Origin: Aromatoleum buckelii
GTDB lineage: Bacteria > Pseudomonadota > Gammaproteobacteria > Burkholderiales > Rhodocyclaceae
Length of the DNA: 64,000 bases
Assembly: GCF_012910785.2 (NCBI RefSeq)
Contig: NZ_WTVH02000010.1
Location: forward strand, 1,240,001-1,304,000
Direction of reading: 5' to 3'
Position numbers and translations under genes: made by a program. Positions within the stretch are counted from its first letter, which is position 1; each line of letters starts with the position of its first letter. The notes below the pieces were generated by a model. It was not told the origin of the DNA. It worked only from the letters and a program-made list of their open reading frames with translations, and ran no database searches. This document shows, piece by piece, positions 28,854-36,727 of this stretch.

Positions 28854-31148
28854 ATGATGGACAACACAGAAAAGCCGGACGCCGGCGACGAGCGCCGGCA
28901 GGAAGTTCCTCGCCGCAACGCGTTGGTCGAGCGCCGCGAAAGCACCGCGCTCGCGCACCCCACCGAATGGCGTTCCCATGTCGAGGAGGACGACGACGAC
29001 ACGATCGACCTGCGCGCGATCTGGGACACCATCGTCAAGCGCAAATGGACGGTGATCACGTTCTTCGCCATCGTCATGGTGTCGGTGCTGACCGCGACTT
29101 TCCTGATGACGCCGATCTACCGCGCGAGCCTCACGTTGCAGATCGAGCGCCAGGAAGCCAAGGTGCTCGACTACCAGGGCGTCACGCCCAATGAAATGCA
29201 GGGCGACACCAAGGACTTCTACGAGACGCAGTACGAGCTGCTCCGGAGCCGTTCGCTGGCGCAGCGCGTCATCGACCAGCTCAACCTCGGCGACCACCCG
29301 GTTTTCGCCGGAGCTAATCCGTCGCTGCTCGCCAGCATCAAGGGGCTTTTCGTAGGCGAGGAAGAGGAGGCAGAGGCGGTCGAAGGCGACGCCGAGCAGA
29401 TCCGCAAGCTCAAGCTGACGAAAGCTTTCCTCGCAAACCTGACGATCGAGCCGGTGCGCAATTCGCGCCTCGTCAAGATCCATTTCGACAGCCCTGACCC
29501 GGTGCTCGCGAGCCGCATCGTCAACGCGATCTCCGAAGCTTTCATCAACGTCAACCTCGAGCGGCGCATGGATGCGTCGTCGTTCGCGAAGGTATTCCTC
29601 GAAGAGCGGCTGCAGCAGTTGAAGGTGAAGCTCGGCGAAACCGAGAAGGAACTCGTCGCGTTCGCGCGCGAGGAACAGATCGTCCGCGGCGGCGAGCAGG
29701 AAGCGAGCGTCGACACCCAGGTGATGCAGGAATTCACGACTGCGCTGGCCAAGGCGCAGCAGGAGCGCATCCGCGCCGAAGCGATGTACCAGCAGCTCGA
29801 AAGCGGCAGCGTCGAAGGCATCCCGCAGGTGCTCGAAAACAAGGTGATCCAGGAGTTCAAGGGCCACAAGGCGAAGCTTGAAACCGAGTATCAGGAAAAC
29901 CTCAAGATCTACAAGCCCGGCTATCCGAAAATGATTCAGCTGCAAAGCCAGATCGACGAGATGCAGGCCAAGATCGCCGAGGAACTCGCTCACGTGCGCA
30001 GCGGCATCAGCAGCGCCTACCAGGCGGCGCGCGCGCAGGAGGCGATGCTGCAGGCGAAGATGGACGAGAGCAAGCGCACCGTGCTCGGCGTGCAGGATCG
30101 CAGCATCCAGTACAACATCCTCAAGCGCGAAGTCGACACCAACCGCCAGCTGTACGACGGCCTGCTGCAGCGCTACAAGGAAGTCGGCGTCGCCGGCGGC
30201 GTCGGCGTGAACAACGTGTCGGTCGTCGACAAGGCCGAAGTCCCGCTCCAGCCGTTCAAGCCGAAAACGCTGCTCAACGCGCTGATCGCTGCGCTGCTCG
30301 GGCTGTTCGGCGGCATCGGCCTGGCGCTGCTGTTCGAACACCTCGACGACACGATCAAGGACGGCGAAAGCATGGAACGCCTGCTCGGCCTGCCGGTGCT
30401 CGGCATGGTGCCGCTGATCAAGCGTGCCAGCGACTCGGCGCGCGAGCTCGTGCTCGAACAGCTCGACGACTCGCGCTCGGGCTTCTCTGAAGCATATCGT
30501 TCGCTGCGAACCGCAATGCAGTTCTCGACGCAGGACGGGATACCGAAAGTCCTGATGGTTACCAGCGCGTCGATGGGCGAAGGCAAGAGCACCACCGCGT
30601 TGGCGCTGGCGATCAACCTGTCGCAGATGGGCCTCAAAGTGCTGCTCGTGGACGCCGACCTGCGCAAGGCCTCGATGCACCGCAAACTCGGCATACCCAA
30701 CACGGCAGGGCTGACGAACTACCTGGCGGGCGATTCCCGGCCGGTCGACGTCACGCAGCCGACGCCCTATGACAAGCTCTTCGTAATCACGTCCGGGCCG
30801 CTGCCGCCGAACCCGGCGGAACTCCTCGGCAGCGCCAAGATGGTCGCGCTGCTCGACGTCGCCAAGGACCGTTTCGACTGCGTCATCGTCGACGGCCCGC
30901 CGGTGCTCGGGCTCGCCGACGCGCCGCTGCTCGGCAGCATCACCGACGCGACGGTCGTCGTCGTCGAAGCGGGCGGCACGCGCAAGGACTTCCTCGCCGG
31001 CGCGCTCAAGCGCCTGCGCAGCACGCGCACCCACGTTATCGGCGGCGTGCTGACGAAGATCGCATCCCGCAGCGGTGCCCAGGGCTACTACTACAACTCC
31101 TACTACCAGTACGGCGGCGAAGCCGAAGGCAGTCGTTCCGCGGCATGA
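28854..31148 (+). CDS. wzc: Wzc-type polysaccharide co-polymerase and BY-tyrosine kinase
   Basis: A 764-residue fused co-polymerase/kinase. A Wzz domain starts around IDLRAIWDTIVKRKWTVITFF, with its first membrane helix near residues 60-85. A long coiled-coil periplasmic region follows, then the second helix ALIAALLGLFGGIGLALLFEHLDD near residue 480. The BY-kinase domain has Walker A SASMGEGKSTTALAL, Walker A' VLLVDADLRKASMH and Walker B CVIVDGPPVLG. The tail GYYYNSYYQYGG carries the autophosphorylated tyrosine cluster. It controls polymer length and export through phosphorylation, reversed by the phosphatase at 27216. Its stop overlaps the next start in ATGA. The start is ATG 28854 or 28857. 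Confidence 0.95.
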   Translation: MMDNTEKPDAGDERRQEVPRRNALVERRESTALAHPTEWRSHVEEDDDDTIDLRAIWDTIVKRKWTVITFFAIVMVSVLTATFLMTPIYRASLTLQIERQEAKVLDYQGVTPNEMQGDTKDFYETQYELLRSRSLAQRVIDQLNLGDHPVFAGANPSLLASIKGLFVGEEEEAEAVEGDAEQIRKLKLTKAFLANLTIEPVRNSRLVKIHFDSPDPVLASRIVNAISEAFINVNLERRMDASSFAKVFLEERLQQLKVKLGETEKELVAFAREEQIVRGGEQEASVDTQVMQEFTTALAKAQQERIRAEAMYQQLESGSVEGIPQVLENKVIQEFKGHKAKLETEYQENLKIYKPGYPKMIQLQSQIDEMQAKIAEELAHVRSGISSAYQAARAQEAMLQAKMDESKRTVLGVQDRSIQYNILKREVDTNRQLYDGLLQRYKEVGVAGGVGVNNVSVVDKAEVPLQPFKPKTLLNALIAALLGLFGGIGLALLFEHLDDTIKDGESMERLLGLPVLGMVPLIKRASDSARELVLEQLDDSRSGFSEAYRSLRTAMQFSTQDGIPKVLMVTSASMGEGKSTTALALAINLSQMGLKVLLVDADLRKASMHRKLGIPNTAGLTNYLAGDSRPVDVTQPTPYDKLFVITSGPLPPNPAELLGSAKMVALLDVAKDRFDCVIVDGPPVLGLADAPLLGSITDATVVVVEAGGTRKDFLAGALKRLRSTRTHVIGGVLTKIASRSGAQGYYYNSYYQYGGEAEGSRSAA

Positions 31149-32704
31149 GCGCAGCCGGGGAGGCGGGCAGGGGAGGCGCGGCGGCCCTCGCGCAGGCGGT
31201 GTTCGCCGAGCCGACGCGTTTCGGCGAGCTGGTGCGCGGCGGCGGAGCGCTGCCGGCGGACACCCTCGTCGTCATGCGCACCGCAGCCGAAGCGGTGCGC
31301 GACGGCAGGCAGCACGGGCTGGACGAGCACCGGCGCGCGGCGCTGTTCTTCGTCGAGCACGTGCTGCTGGCATACGAAGCGGACCATTACCGCGTTCTCG
31401 GCCTGACCCGGGACGCGACGGCCGACCAGATCCGCGAGCACTACCGCGTCATGATGGGCATCTTCCATCCGGACCGTCAGGGATGGGCCGACAGCGACCG
31501 GGAAAAACTGTCCGCGCGGATCAACCTCGCGCACCACGTGCTGCGGGACGATCAGCGTCGCGCCGCGTACGACCTTGAGCGGACTCAAGCCCGCCCGCGG
31601 GTGTCGGTCTCGATCAGGATCGTCTCGCAGGCGGAACGCAAACGCGCTGCCGGCGCCGCCCCCACCCTGACCGAAAGACTGCCGCTGACCATGCGGCGGA
31701 ATTTTCCGCAGTACGTGCTCGGCAGCGTCGCGCTCGTCGGCTTCGTCGCCGTCCTCGCCGTCTATCTCAATCGCGCCCCAGCCGGCGCCATCGGCGCATC
31801 CCGGCCATCCCCGAAAGCCCCGGTCGCGGCCGCTCCCGCCGAACGTGCCGCCCCGGTTACGCCGGCTCTCGTGGCTCCGCCGCTGGCCAAGTCGGCAGAA
31901 GCCGCGCCCATGAAAGTGCCAGAAGCTGCCCGGCCGAAGGTGATGCCCGCGGCGGCGCAAAAACCGCCCGGTGCCGCCAACATCCCGGCGCCTGCAAGCG
32001 CCGTCACTGCGGATCGGGCACCGGTAGAAACGCCGCCCGTCGCAGCCATCTTCTCGGCTCGCGAGCCCGTGCCCGAGCCCGAAGCGGCCCCCGCCGTTCG
32101 CACCGCGCGTCCGCCCGCCGTCGTCGACAAACCGCTCGAAGTCGCCGCAGCGCCTGTCGCACTTCCGCCGCCGCGCCCGCTTCTGCAGCCGGAAACGCAG
32201 GCGGAAAAGCAGGCAGAAGCGCAGGGGGAAACGCAGCCCTCGCCAGTCCAACTCATTCCCGCACCCGCACTCGCACCCGCACGTGCCGCGGAAGCGCCCG
32301 CTCCCGCGACCCCGCCCGCCGAAGCACCCGTTCCCCCCGGCCTGACGGCGTCGGACGCCGCGCGCGTGTTGGGCCAGTTCTCGTCGTCGTATCAGCTAGG
32401 CGACATCGAGCGCTTCATGAAGCTGTTCACCGAAGATGCCCGCTCCGGAACCGGCCGCAGGGCGCAGATCCGCAAGGACTACGAGCAGCTGTTCAGCTCG
32501 ACCCAGGCGCGGCGCATCGAACTCATCGACATGCGCTGGTCGCCGGACAGCGCTTCGTTGCGCGGCGAGGGTGGTTATCTGGTGCGCATCCGGCGCGGGG
32601 ACGGCGTCGGCGAGGAAGTGTTCGCCGGATCGATCCGCATGGAGCTCACCCGGCGCGGCCAGGACGTGCTCATCAGCGGCCTGTTCCACAAACCTTCCGA
32701 CTGA
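31145..32704 (+). CDS. Membrane-anchored J-domain protein with C-terminal NTF2/SnoaL-like domain
   Basis: A 519-residue protein coupled to wzc by an ATGA overlap. Residues ~80-135 form a J-domain (DHYRVLGLTRDATADQIREHYRVMM, then the essential HPD tripeptide in GIFHPDRQGW). J-domains stimulate DnaK-type chaperones. A single membrane helix lies near residues 190-208 (YVLGSVALVGFVAVLAVYL), so the J-domain should face the cytoplasm. About 190 residues of Pro/Ala-rich linker follow, crossing the periplasm. The last ~110 residues (DAARVLGQFSSSYQLGDIERFMKLFTEDAR ... LISGLFHKPS) look like an NTF2/SnoaL-type fold. I know of no established function for this combination. Position suggests a role in assembly or quality control of the export machine. 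Confidence 0.85.
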   Translation: MSAAGEAGRGGAAALAQAVFAEPTRFGELVRGGGALPADTLVVMRTAAEAVRDGRQHGLDEHRRAALFFVEHVLLAYEADHYRVLGLTRDATADQIREHYRVMMGIFHPDRQGWADSDREKLSARINLAHHVLRDDQRRAAYDLERTQARPRVSVSIRIVSQAERKRAAGAAPTLTERLPLTMRRNFPQYVLGSVALVGFVAVLAVYLNRAPAGAIGASRPSPKAPVAAAPAERAAPVTPALVAPPLAKSAEAAPMKVPEAARPKVMPAAAQKPPGAANIPAPASAVTADRAPVETPPVAAIFSAREPVPEPEAAPAVRTARPPAVVDKPLEVAAAPVALPPPRPLLQPETQAEKQAEAQGETQPSPVQLIPAPALAPARAAEAPAPATPPAEAPVPPGLTASDAARVLGQFSSSYQLGDIERFMKLFTEDARSGTGRRAQIRKDYEQLFSSTQARRIELIDMRWSPDSASLRGEGGYLVRIRRGDGVGEEVFAGSIRMELTRRGQDVLISGLFHKPSD

Positions 32705-32771
32705 CCGGCGGAGCAGGGCGGGGCTGAACCTTTCCGCACGCCGGCCGCACGCTTTCCCGCTGCATAATTGA

Positions 32772-32800
32772 AAAGGGCCCCGCATTGTGCGGAGCCCTTT
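32772..32800. terminator. Bidirectional intrinsic terminator
   Basis: A 13-base stem (AAAGGGCCCCGCA paired with TGCGGAGCCCTTT, one mismatch) with a four-base loop, A-rich on one side and T-rich on the other. It lies between the convergent ends of the J-domain gene and the FecR-like gene, and can stop transcription from both. Confidence 0.85.
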
Positions 32801-32835
32801 GGAAGCTGGTGCGGCGCGGCGCGAGGCCGCCCGAC

Positions 32836-33369
32836 TTATTCCCCGCTGATCGGATCGTCGTTGTGATTGTCGCCGCCACGGCCCCTGCTATGCTTCCTGC
32901 CCTCGCGGCTCATGCCGACCGTGGCCCCAGCCAAGACTGCGCCGCCGCCGATGATCGCTCCCATGCCGGAACTCAGACCCGCGAGGCTGCCACCCGACAG
33001 CCCCGTCCCGCCTGCCGGCTGCGGCGCGCCGATTGCGGCGGCATATTTCACGGGTTCAGGGTTGGCCGACAGCGGACCCGTCGCGCAGACATCCACGCCG
33101 CCAATCGCCAGCACCGCGTTTTCCTTCAGGCTGGTCACGCAACCTTCGGAAAACGCGACGTCGGCCTTCGACCCCTTCAGCGTGATGACGCGGTCGCCTT
33201 CGACCAGCGTCGAGCCGGCCTTGGCGACCGTGTAGTCCTTCCCCTTGTGGATCAGCACCTTCCCGTCGACGTTCGTCAGCGCTGCAACCTGCAGCGGCTC
33301 GGCGGCGTGGGCGGCGCCCATCGTGCCGACCAGGGTGATTGCGGCGGCAACTCCGGTGATCTTCTTCAT
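32836..33369 (-). CDS. Secreted FecR-like protein with glycine-rich tail
   Basis: A 177-residue exported protein with signal peptide MKKITGVAAAITLVGTMGAAHA. A compact beta-rich segment (VDGKVLIHKGKDYTVAKAG, then GDRVITLKGSKADVAFSEGC) matches the FecR-domain pattern of small periplasmic sensors. It lacks the inner-membrane part of true anti-sigma FecR proteins. The C-terminal half is Gly/Ala-rich, including a hydrophobic stretch (GAIIGGGAVLAGATVG), and ends in a charged HSRGRGGDNHNDDPISGE tail. The function is not known. It is convergent with the J-domain gene and lies 60 bases downstream of a TPR gene on the same strand. Confidence 0.75.
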   Translation of the reverse strand: MKKITGVAAAITLVGTMGAAHAAEPLQVAALTNVDGKVLIHKGKDYTVAKAGSTLVEGDRVITLKGSKADVAFSEGCVTSLKENAVLAIGGVDVCATGPLSANPEPVKYAAAIGAPQPAGGTGLSGGSLAGLSSGMGAIIGGGAVLAGATVGMSREGRKHSRGRGGDNHNDDPISGE

Positions 33370-33429
33370 TTTTCGGCCTCTTGGTGAATTCGATGTAACA
33401 AAACTTTGGGACGAAAGGTACACGGCGGG

Positions 33430-34692
33430 TCAGCGAGCGTCAAGCCGTTCGATCACGATGTCATCGAACCAGATCGGCCCGCTGGCGTCGAAGTCCAGCG
33501 CGACGCGGCCACCGAGCTGCAGCCGCAGCACCTGTGCCGCACAATCGGTGGCGGGGACGGTGAAAGTCGTCTCGAACTTGCGCCATGCCGAGCGGCCGGA
33601 AAAATGCTCCGTGACGCCGATCTGCCGCTCGCGCGCGCCGACGCACGAAACCGCCCACGCCAGTCCCGGTTCCGCTTCCAGCCCGTCCGGGCGCACCCGG
33701 CCGCGCAGCGCGTAGCTCCCCGGTTCCAGCATCAGATGCTGGCTCAGGTGGCGGTAGCGCACGCGCGGGCCGCGAAACACGACGTTCAGCGCGGCGGCGC
33801 CGGTTGCGCCGGAAGTCGGCAGCGGCTCGACCAGAACGTGACCCGCTTTCGCGCTCACCCAGTCGAAGCCGACGCCCGATAGCGGCTGTTCGAAGCCGCC
33901 ATTGAACACGTTGCCCATTCCTTCGAGCTGCTCGACCGGCAGCGCATTCATCCACGCCAGCCGCGCATCGAGCCACAGCCCTTCGCGCTGCAGGCGCCGC
34001 AGCACCGCCGCGAGGCCGGGGCCCTGCAGCGAGTTCGCCGCGCTCGCTTCCGACAGCGCATACAGCGCCATCACCGTTTCGAGCCGCTCGCCCTTGTTCG
34101 CCGCGAATCCGACGAACGCCGGCCACCACGCGACGGGCTCAGTAAGCAGCGCGGAGAACGCCGCCCGGTTCGCGGGTTCGTCTGCGATGCGCAGCAGCTC
34201 CGGGAACGTTGCCGCGCGCAGGCTGCCACGGCGCGTCAGCGCGACGCTCGAGTGGCGCAGCGCCGCGGCGAGATCGTTGCGCCCGAGCTCGAACCCGGCC
34301 GCGATCAGGCGTACATCCACTTTCGCCGGCGCGAAGGCCGCCGCCGCGTCGATCGCGCTCCTCGCCCGCCGCGCGTCGCCGGCCTTTTCCCACAGCGCGC
34401 CGAGCAACGCGTACGACAAACCGTAAGTCGGGTCGGCGCGCACCGCCCGCTGCAGCAGCGCCACCGCCCGCTGCGGGTCGGCGTCGAGCAGCTGCCGCGC
34501 GTCGCGGGTCAGCGCGATCGGATGTTCCACGCCCGGCATTTCGGTCGCGGCCACCGTTTCGCCGGCATCGGCGTAGTGGTCGGCGAGGTTCAGCGTGACG
34601 ATCCGCCACGCCGCGAGTGCAGCGAACAGCGCGAAAGCGAACCACTTGGCGAGGTTGAGCGGATGCGTGAAGGGGAGTGGGCGTTTTGACAT
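33430..34692 (-). CDS. Membrane-anchored tetratricopeptide-repeat protein with C-terminal carbohydrate-binding-like domain
   Basis: A 420-residue protein. An N-terminal membrane anchor lies at residues ~15-33 (WFAFALFAALAAWRIVTL). TPR-like helices start at ARQLLDADPQRAVALLQRAVRADPTYGLSYALLGALWEKAGDARRAR. The C-terminal ~150 residues form a predicted beta-sandwich (FNGGFEQPLSGVGFDWVS ... LEPGSYALRGRVRPDG ... GPIWFDDIVIERL) resembling carbohydrate-binding modules of the CBM4/9 type. Such TPR proteins occur in exopolysaccharide clusters and may scaffold assembly in the periplasm; that is inference. The start ATG at 34692 was chosen to include the anchor. Confidence 0.75.
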   Translation of the reverse strand: MSKRPLPFTHPLNLAKWFAFALFAALAAWRIVTLNLADHYADAGETVAATEMPGVEHPIALTRDARQLLDADPQRAVALLQRAVRADPTYGLSYALLGALWEKAGDARRARSAIDAAAAFAPAKVDVRLIAAGFELGRNDLAAALRHSSVALTRRGSLRAATFPELLRIADEPANRAAFSALLTEPVAWWPAFVGFAANKGERLETVMALYALSEASAANSLQGPGLAAVLRRLQREGLWLDARLAWMNALPVEQLEGMGNVFNGGFEQPLSGVGFDWVSAKAGHVLVEPLPTSGATGAAALNVVFRGPRVRYRHLSQHLMLEPGSYALRGRVRPDGLEAEPGLAWAVSCVGARERQIGVTEHFSGRSAWRKFETTFTVPATDCAAQVLRLQLGGRVALDFDASGPIWFDDIVIERLDAR

Positions 34693-34836
34693 GGGGGCGG
34701 AGTATACCCGCCGCACGTTTAGCGACCGATTTTGGAGCTGAGACTCCGTTCGGCGCCACCGCATACCGCATAGGGCCGATGAGCCGAAGGCGTTATACGC
34801 CAAGCCTCGCGGCGGTGCCTGTGCAGGCGCCGGCAT

Positions 34837-34867
34837 GGTGGAAGGCGCTGCGCTTTTCCACCCTACG
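34837..34867. repeat. REP-like palindromic intergenic element
   Basis: GGTGGAAGGCG...CGCTTTTCCACC followed by CTACG forms an imperfect hairpin. Sequences of this kind recur in intergenic DNA of beta- and gammaproteobacteria. Only this copy is seen here. Confidence 0.5.
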
Positions 34868-34881
34868 CGGGCTGTCGACCA

Positions 34882-35217
34882 TCACCCGAGGGCGGCGAGG
34901 GCTGCCTCGGGTGCCTTGTCCAGTATTTTGAGCAAGGCTTTCGCCGCCCCTGTCGGGCAGCGCTTGCCCTGTTCCCAGTTGCGGACGGTGTCGAGCGGAA
35001 CATCGATCCGCGCAGAAAACTCCGCCTGGCTCAAGCCAAGACGTTTACGGACCCGGCGGGCGAATTTTGCGGCATCCTGCATCGCCATCGCTTCGTCGGC
35101 AGCCTGCTGCGCGGCAATATCTTCTTCACTGGTAGCGTCCACGCGAGCAGAATCAATGCGTCCGCCAGCCAGCGAAGCCGGAACAGCAGGGTCAATCTTC
35201 ACGCGTACTGTCTTCAT
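34882..35217 (-). CDS. XRE-type antitoxin of a BrnT-like toxin pair
   Basis: A 111-residue helix-turn-helix protein (ARRVRKRLGLSQAEFSARIDVPLDTVRNWEQGKRCPTGAAK) with an acidic N-terminal half that would wrap a toxin. Its start ATG at 35217 lies inside the end of the upstream BrnT-like gene (overlap 26 bases), as in type II toxin-antitoxin operons. Classic BrnA antitoxins are ribbon-helix-helix, so this pair is the variant with an XRE regulator. It should repress its own operon and neutralise the toxin. Confidence 0.82.
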   Translation of the reverse strand: MKTVRVKIDPAVPASLAGGRIDSARVDATSEEDIAAQQAADEAMAMQDAAKFARRVRKRLGLSQAEFSARIDVPLDTVRNWEQGKRCPTGAAKALLKILDKAPEAALAALG

Positions 35218-35473
35218 AGTGTCGAACCTCTCGCTGGTTGGCCTTGCGTGCGGAGATGATGCGCAGCGTGTCATAACGGAGCGTATAGACCACAACGAAT
35301 AGACGCTGTTCGATCCTCCCCATCAACTGGTACCGTTCTTCGCCATAGCTGTGACGGGTGTCGGCCTGAACCGTGCGATCCGGATCGAAAAACGCCCGCG
35401 CAGCGTAGGCGAAATCGAACCCGCGCTCGCGAAAGCACGCTTCGCTCTTGACTTCATCCCACTCGAAATTCAT
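35192..35473 (-). CDS. BrnT-family toxin (ribonuclease)
   Basis: A BrnT protein of about 93 residues starting MNFEWDEVKSEACFRERGFDF; an alternative start six codons upstream is possible. Family motifs are AYAARAFFDPDRTVQAD, the RHSYGEERYQLMGRI segment and LRIISARKANQREVRHY. BrnT toxins are RelE-fold ribonucleases that block translation. Toxin-first order with an overlapping downstream antitoxin is typical of this family. Confidence 0.87.
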   Translation of the reverse strand: MNFEWDEVKSEACFRERGFDFAYAARAFFDPDRTVQADTRHSYGEERYQLMGRIEQRLFVVVYTLRYDTLRIISARKANQREVRHYEDSTRED

Positions 35474-35647
35474 CGAAGAAATGTAGGCCATTGGCCCACT
35501 TTAAACAACAGGCCAGAAGAGATCCGGACGTTCTTCGACACTCTTGCCGCTTTTTCGCGGGGGGAAACGCAGATACGAAAAAGCCCAACTGAGAGCAGTT
35601 GGGCGAGTTGGCAAGGTGAAGTCCGGAAGTGATTCAACGCCGATGGC

Positions 35648-35968
35648 TCATTCCTCAAACAATTCGGAGTGCGTGCCCGCGCGCACAAAGATGATGGCGG
35701 TGCCATCGAGCCGGTAGATCAGCAGGAAGTCGCCGCCGATGTGACACTCGCGATGATCGGCCCAGTCGCCCTTCAACGGATGGTCCAGCCACTCGGGGCT
35801 CAGCGGCGCATCGTTGGCGATTAGCAGCAGCATCGCCTCCTTCAACCGCTTCAGGTCGTAGCGGCCCGAGCGGGAGAGGCGTTCCCAGTCTTTGAGGAAG
35901 GTCCTGGTGTAGTCACACGCCCTCGGCAGCGGCGCCCGTTTACTGCTGGCGGGCTTTTTCGAGGTCAT
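35648..35968 (-). CDS. YafQ-like mRNA interferase toxin
   Basis: A 106-residue RelE-superfamily toxin of the YafQ type. It contains YTRTFLKDWERLSRSGRYDLKRLKEAMLLL, then HPLKGDWADHRECHIGGDFLLIYRLDG, and ends FVRAGTHSELFEE. The conserved HPLKG...CHI...DFLLIY...TH.ELF pattern carries the catalytic His and Asp residues. It cleaves mRNA on the ribosome. Its 5' end overlaps the 3' end of the relB/dinJ-type antitoxin by 29 bases, so the antitoxin is translated first. Confidence 0.9.
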   Translation of the reverse strand: MTSKKPASSKRAPLPRACDYTRTFLKDWERLSRSGRYDLKRLKEAMLLLIANDAPLSPEWLDHPLKGDWADHRECHIGGDFLLIYRLDGTAIIFVRAGTHSELFEE

Positions 35969-36218
35969 CGACCAAGGCATCAGCAGAGCCAAAACGGGTG
36001 GCACGGGCCTTCGTCATTGCGCGGGCTTCTTCCATCGCCGCACGGGTTTCGGCGTTGGGCACCTTTAGTTCCAGCGGAAAAGCCTGGTCGTTGACCACGC
36101 GCTTGAGCAGGATGCGCACGGCATCCGACATGGACAGCCCCATCGCTGCCAGTGCCTCGCTGGCTTGCGTCTTGATTTCGTCGTCCACCCGGATGTGCAG
36201 CATCGTGGAACGAGCCAT
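35940..36218 (-). CDS. RelB/DinJ-family antitoxin
   Basis: A 92-residue RelB/DinJ protein beginning MARSTMLHIRVDDEIKTQASEALAAMGLSMSDAVRILLKRVV, the ribbon-helix-helix DNA-binding part. A C-terminal tail (ARATRFGSADALVDDLEKARQQ) wraps the toxin. It neutralises the YafQ-like toxin encoded immediately after it and represses the operon. A GAGGATC sequence before the start can serve as ribosome-binding site. Confidence 0.9.
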   Translation of the reverse strand: MARSTMLHIRVDDEIKTQASEALAAMGLSMSDAVRILLKRVVNDQAFPLELKVPNAETRAAMEEARAMTKARATRFGSADALVDDLEKARQQ

Positions 36219-36484
36219 GGTTAGATCCTCCGTTCGTTAAAATTCTGTGTCTCTTTTGCGATACGGTCAAGTGACTCAGGCGTAAGCGACGGTGTCGCTC
36301 ATCTGCGCGAGCTTGCCCGACATAGCTCTTGCTGCCCTGCCGCCCGCCGGCCCGTCAATGACCACCGAAACGCCTCCCAATGTGGCCCGCCTCGGCAGCT
36401 ACGTCACCGCTGTCGCCTTCAACGAGAGGGTGAGCGCCTACGTGCCGCCGCGGCCCCGAGTTCGTAAAACCCCGGTTTCGTACC
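36219..36484. other. Gene-free gap between the relB-type operon and the repeat copy
   Basis: This stretch holds the upstream region of the relB-type operon and then about 220 bases without a gene I recognise. A short plus-strand ORF (36292-36501) has no family character. It ends where the duplicated leader sequence begins. Confidence 0.5.
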
Positions 36485-36727
36485 GTCATTACGGTACATA
36501 ACCCTGCTCATGACACTACCTTAGATACCCTATCGATAAGTACCTGCATTCTGTCGTGAAATATTTGCTTGCAAGGCATGTTTATGTTGATAACATCGCG
36601 CCCCGTGCTTCGGAAGAAGCCGCAGGGCCCCGCCCCCGAGGGCATTCCCGCCGATCCGAAAACTTCCGGGGCGGGAAGGCGAGGGCACAGACAACAAGCA
36701 AACAAGCCAAAAACGAGAAACGTCTGA
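36485..36727 (+). repeat. Duplicated promoter/leader sequence, copy A
   Basis: About 240 bases that recur at 39106-39351 with scattered substitutions and small indels. Shared blocks include ACGGTACATAACCCTGCTCA, TTGCTTGCAAGGCATG, TTTATGTTGATAACATCGCG and AAAACGAGAAACGTCTGAT. Copy A ends exactly at the start of the wecA-type gene, so it acts as that gene's promoter and 5' leader. Confidence 0.88.
36565..36593 (+). promoter_or_regulatory. Sigma-70-type promoter in leader copy A
   Basis: TTGCTT, a 17-base spacer and TGATAA make a good sigma-70 promoter about 130 bases before the wecA-type start. The same elements and spacing are kept in the second leader copy. Confidence 0.6.

Noticed and set aside
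28035-31034. 999-codon minus-strand ORF opposite wza/wzc
   Set aside because: Shadow frame in GC-rich DNA; composition is Arg/Asp/Leu-biased and wza and wzc on the other strand are certain.
36292-36501. 69-codon plus-strand ORF before the leader repeat
   Set aside because: No family match, and its end runs into the repeat; treated as non-coding.
36550-36580. Sigma-54 promoter in the duplicated leader
   Set aside because: The TTTGC part fits a -12 box but the GG of the -24 box is missing in both copies; a sigma-70 promoter with 17-base spacing fits better.
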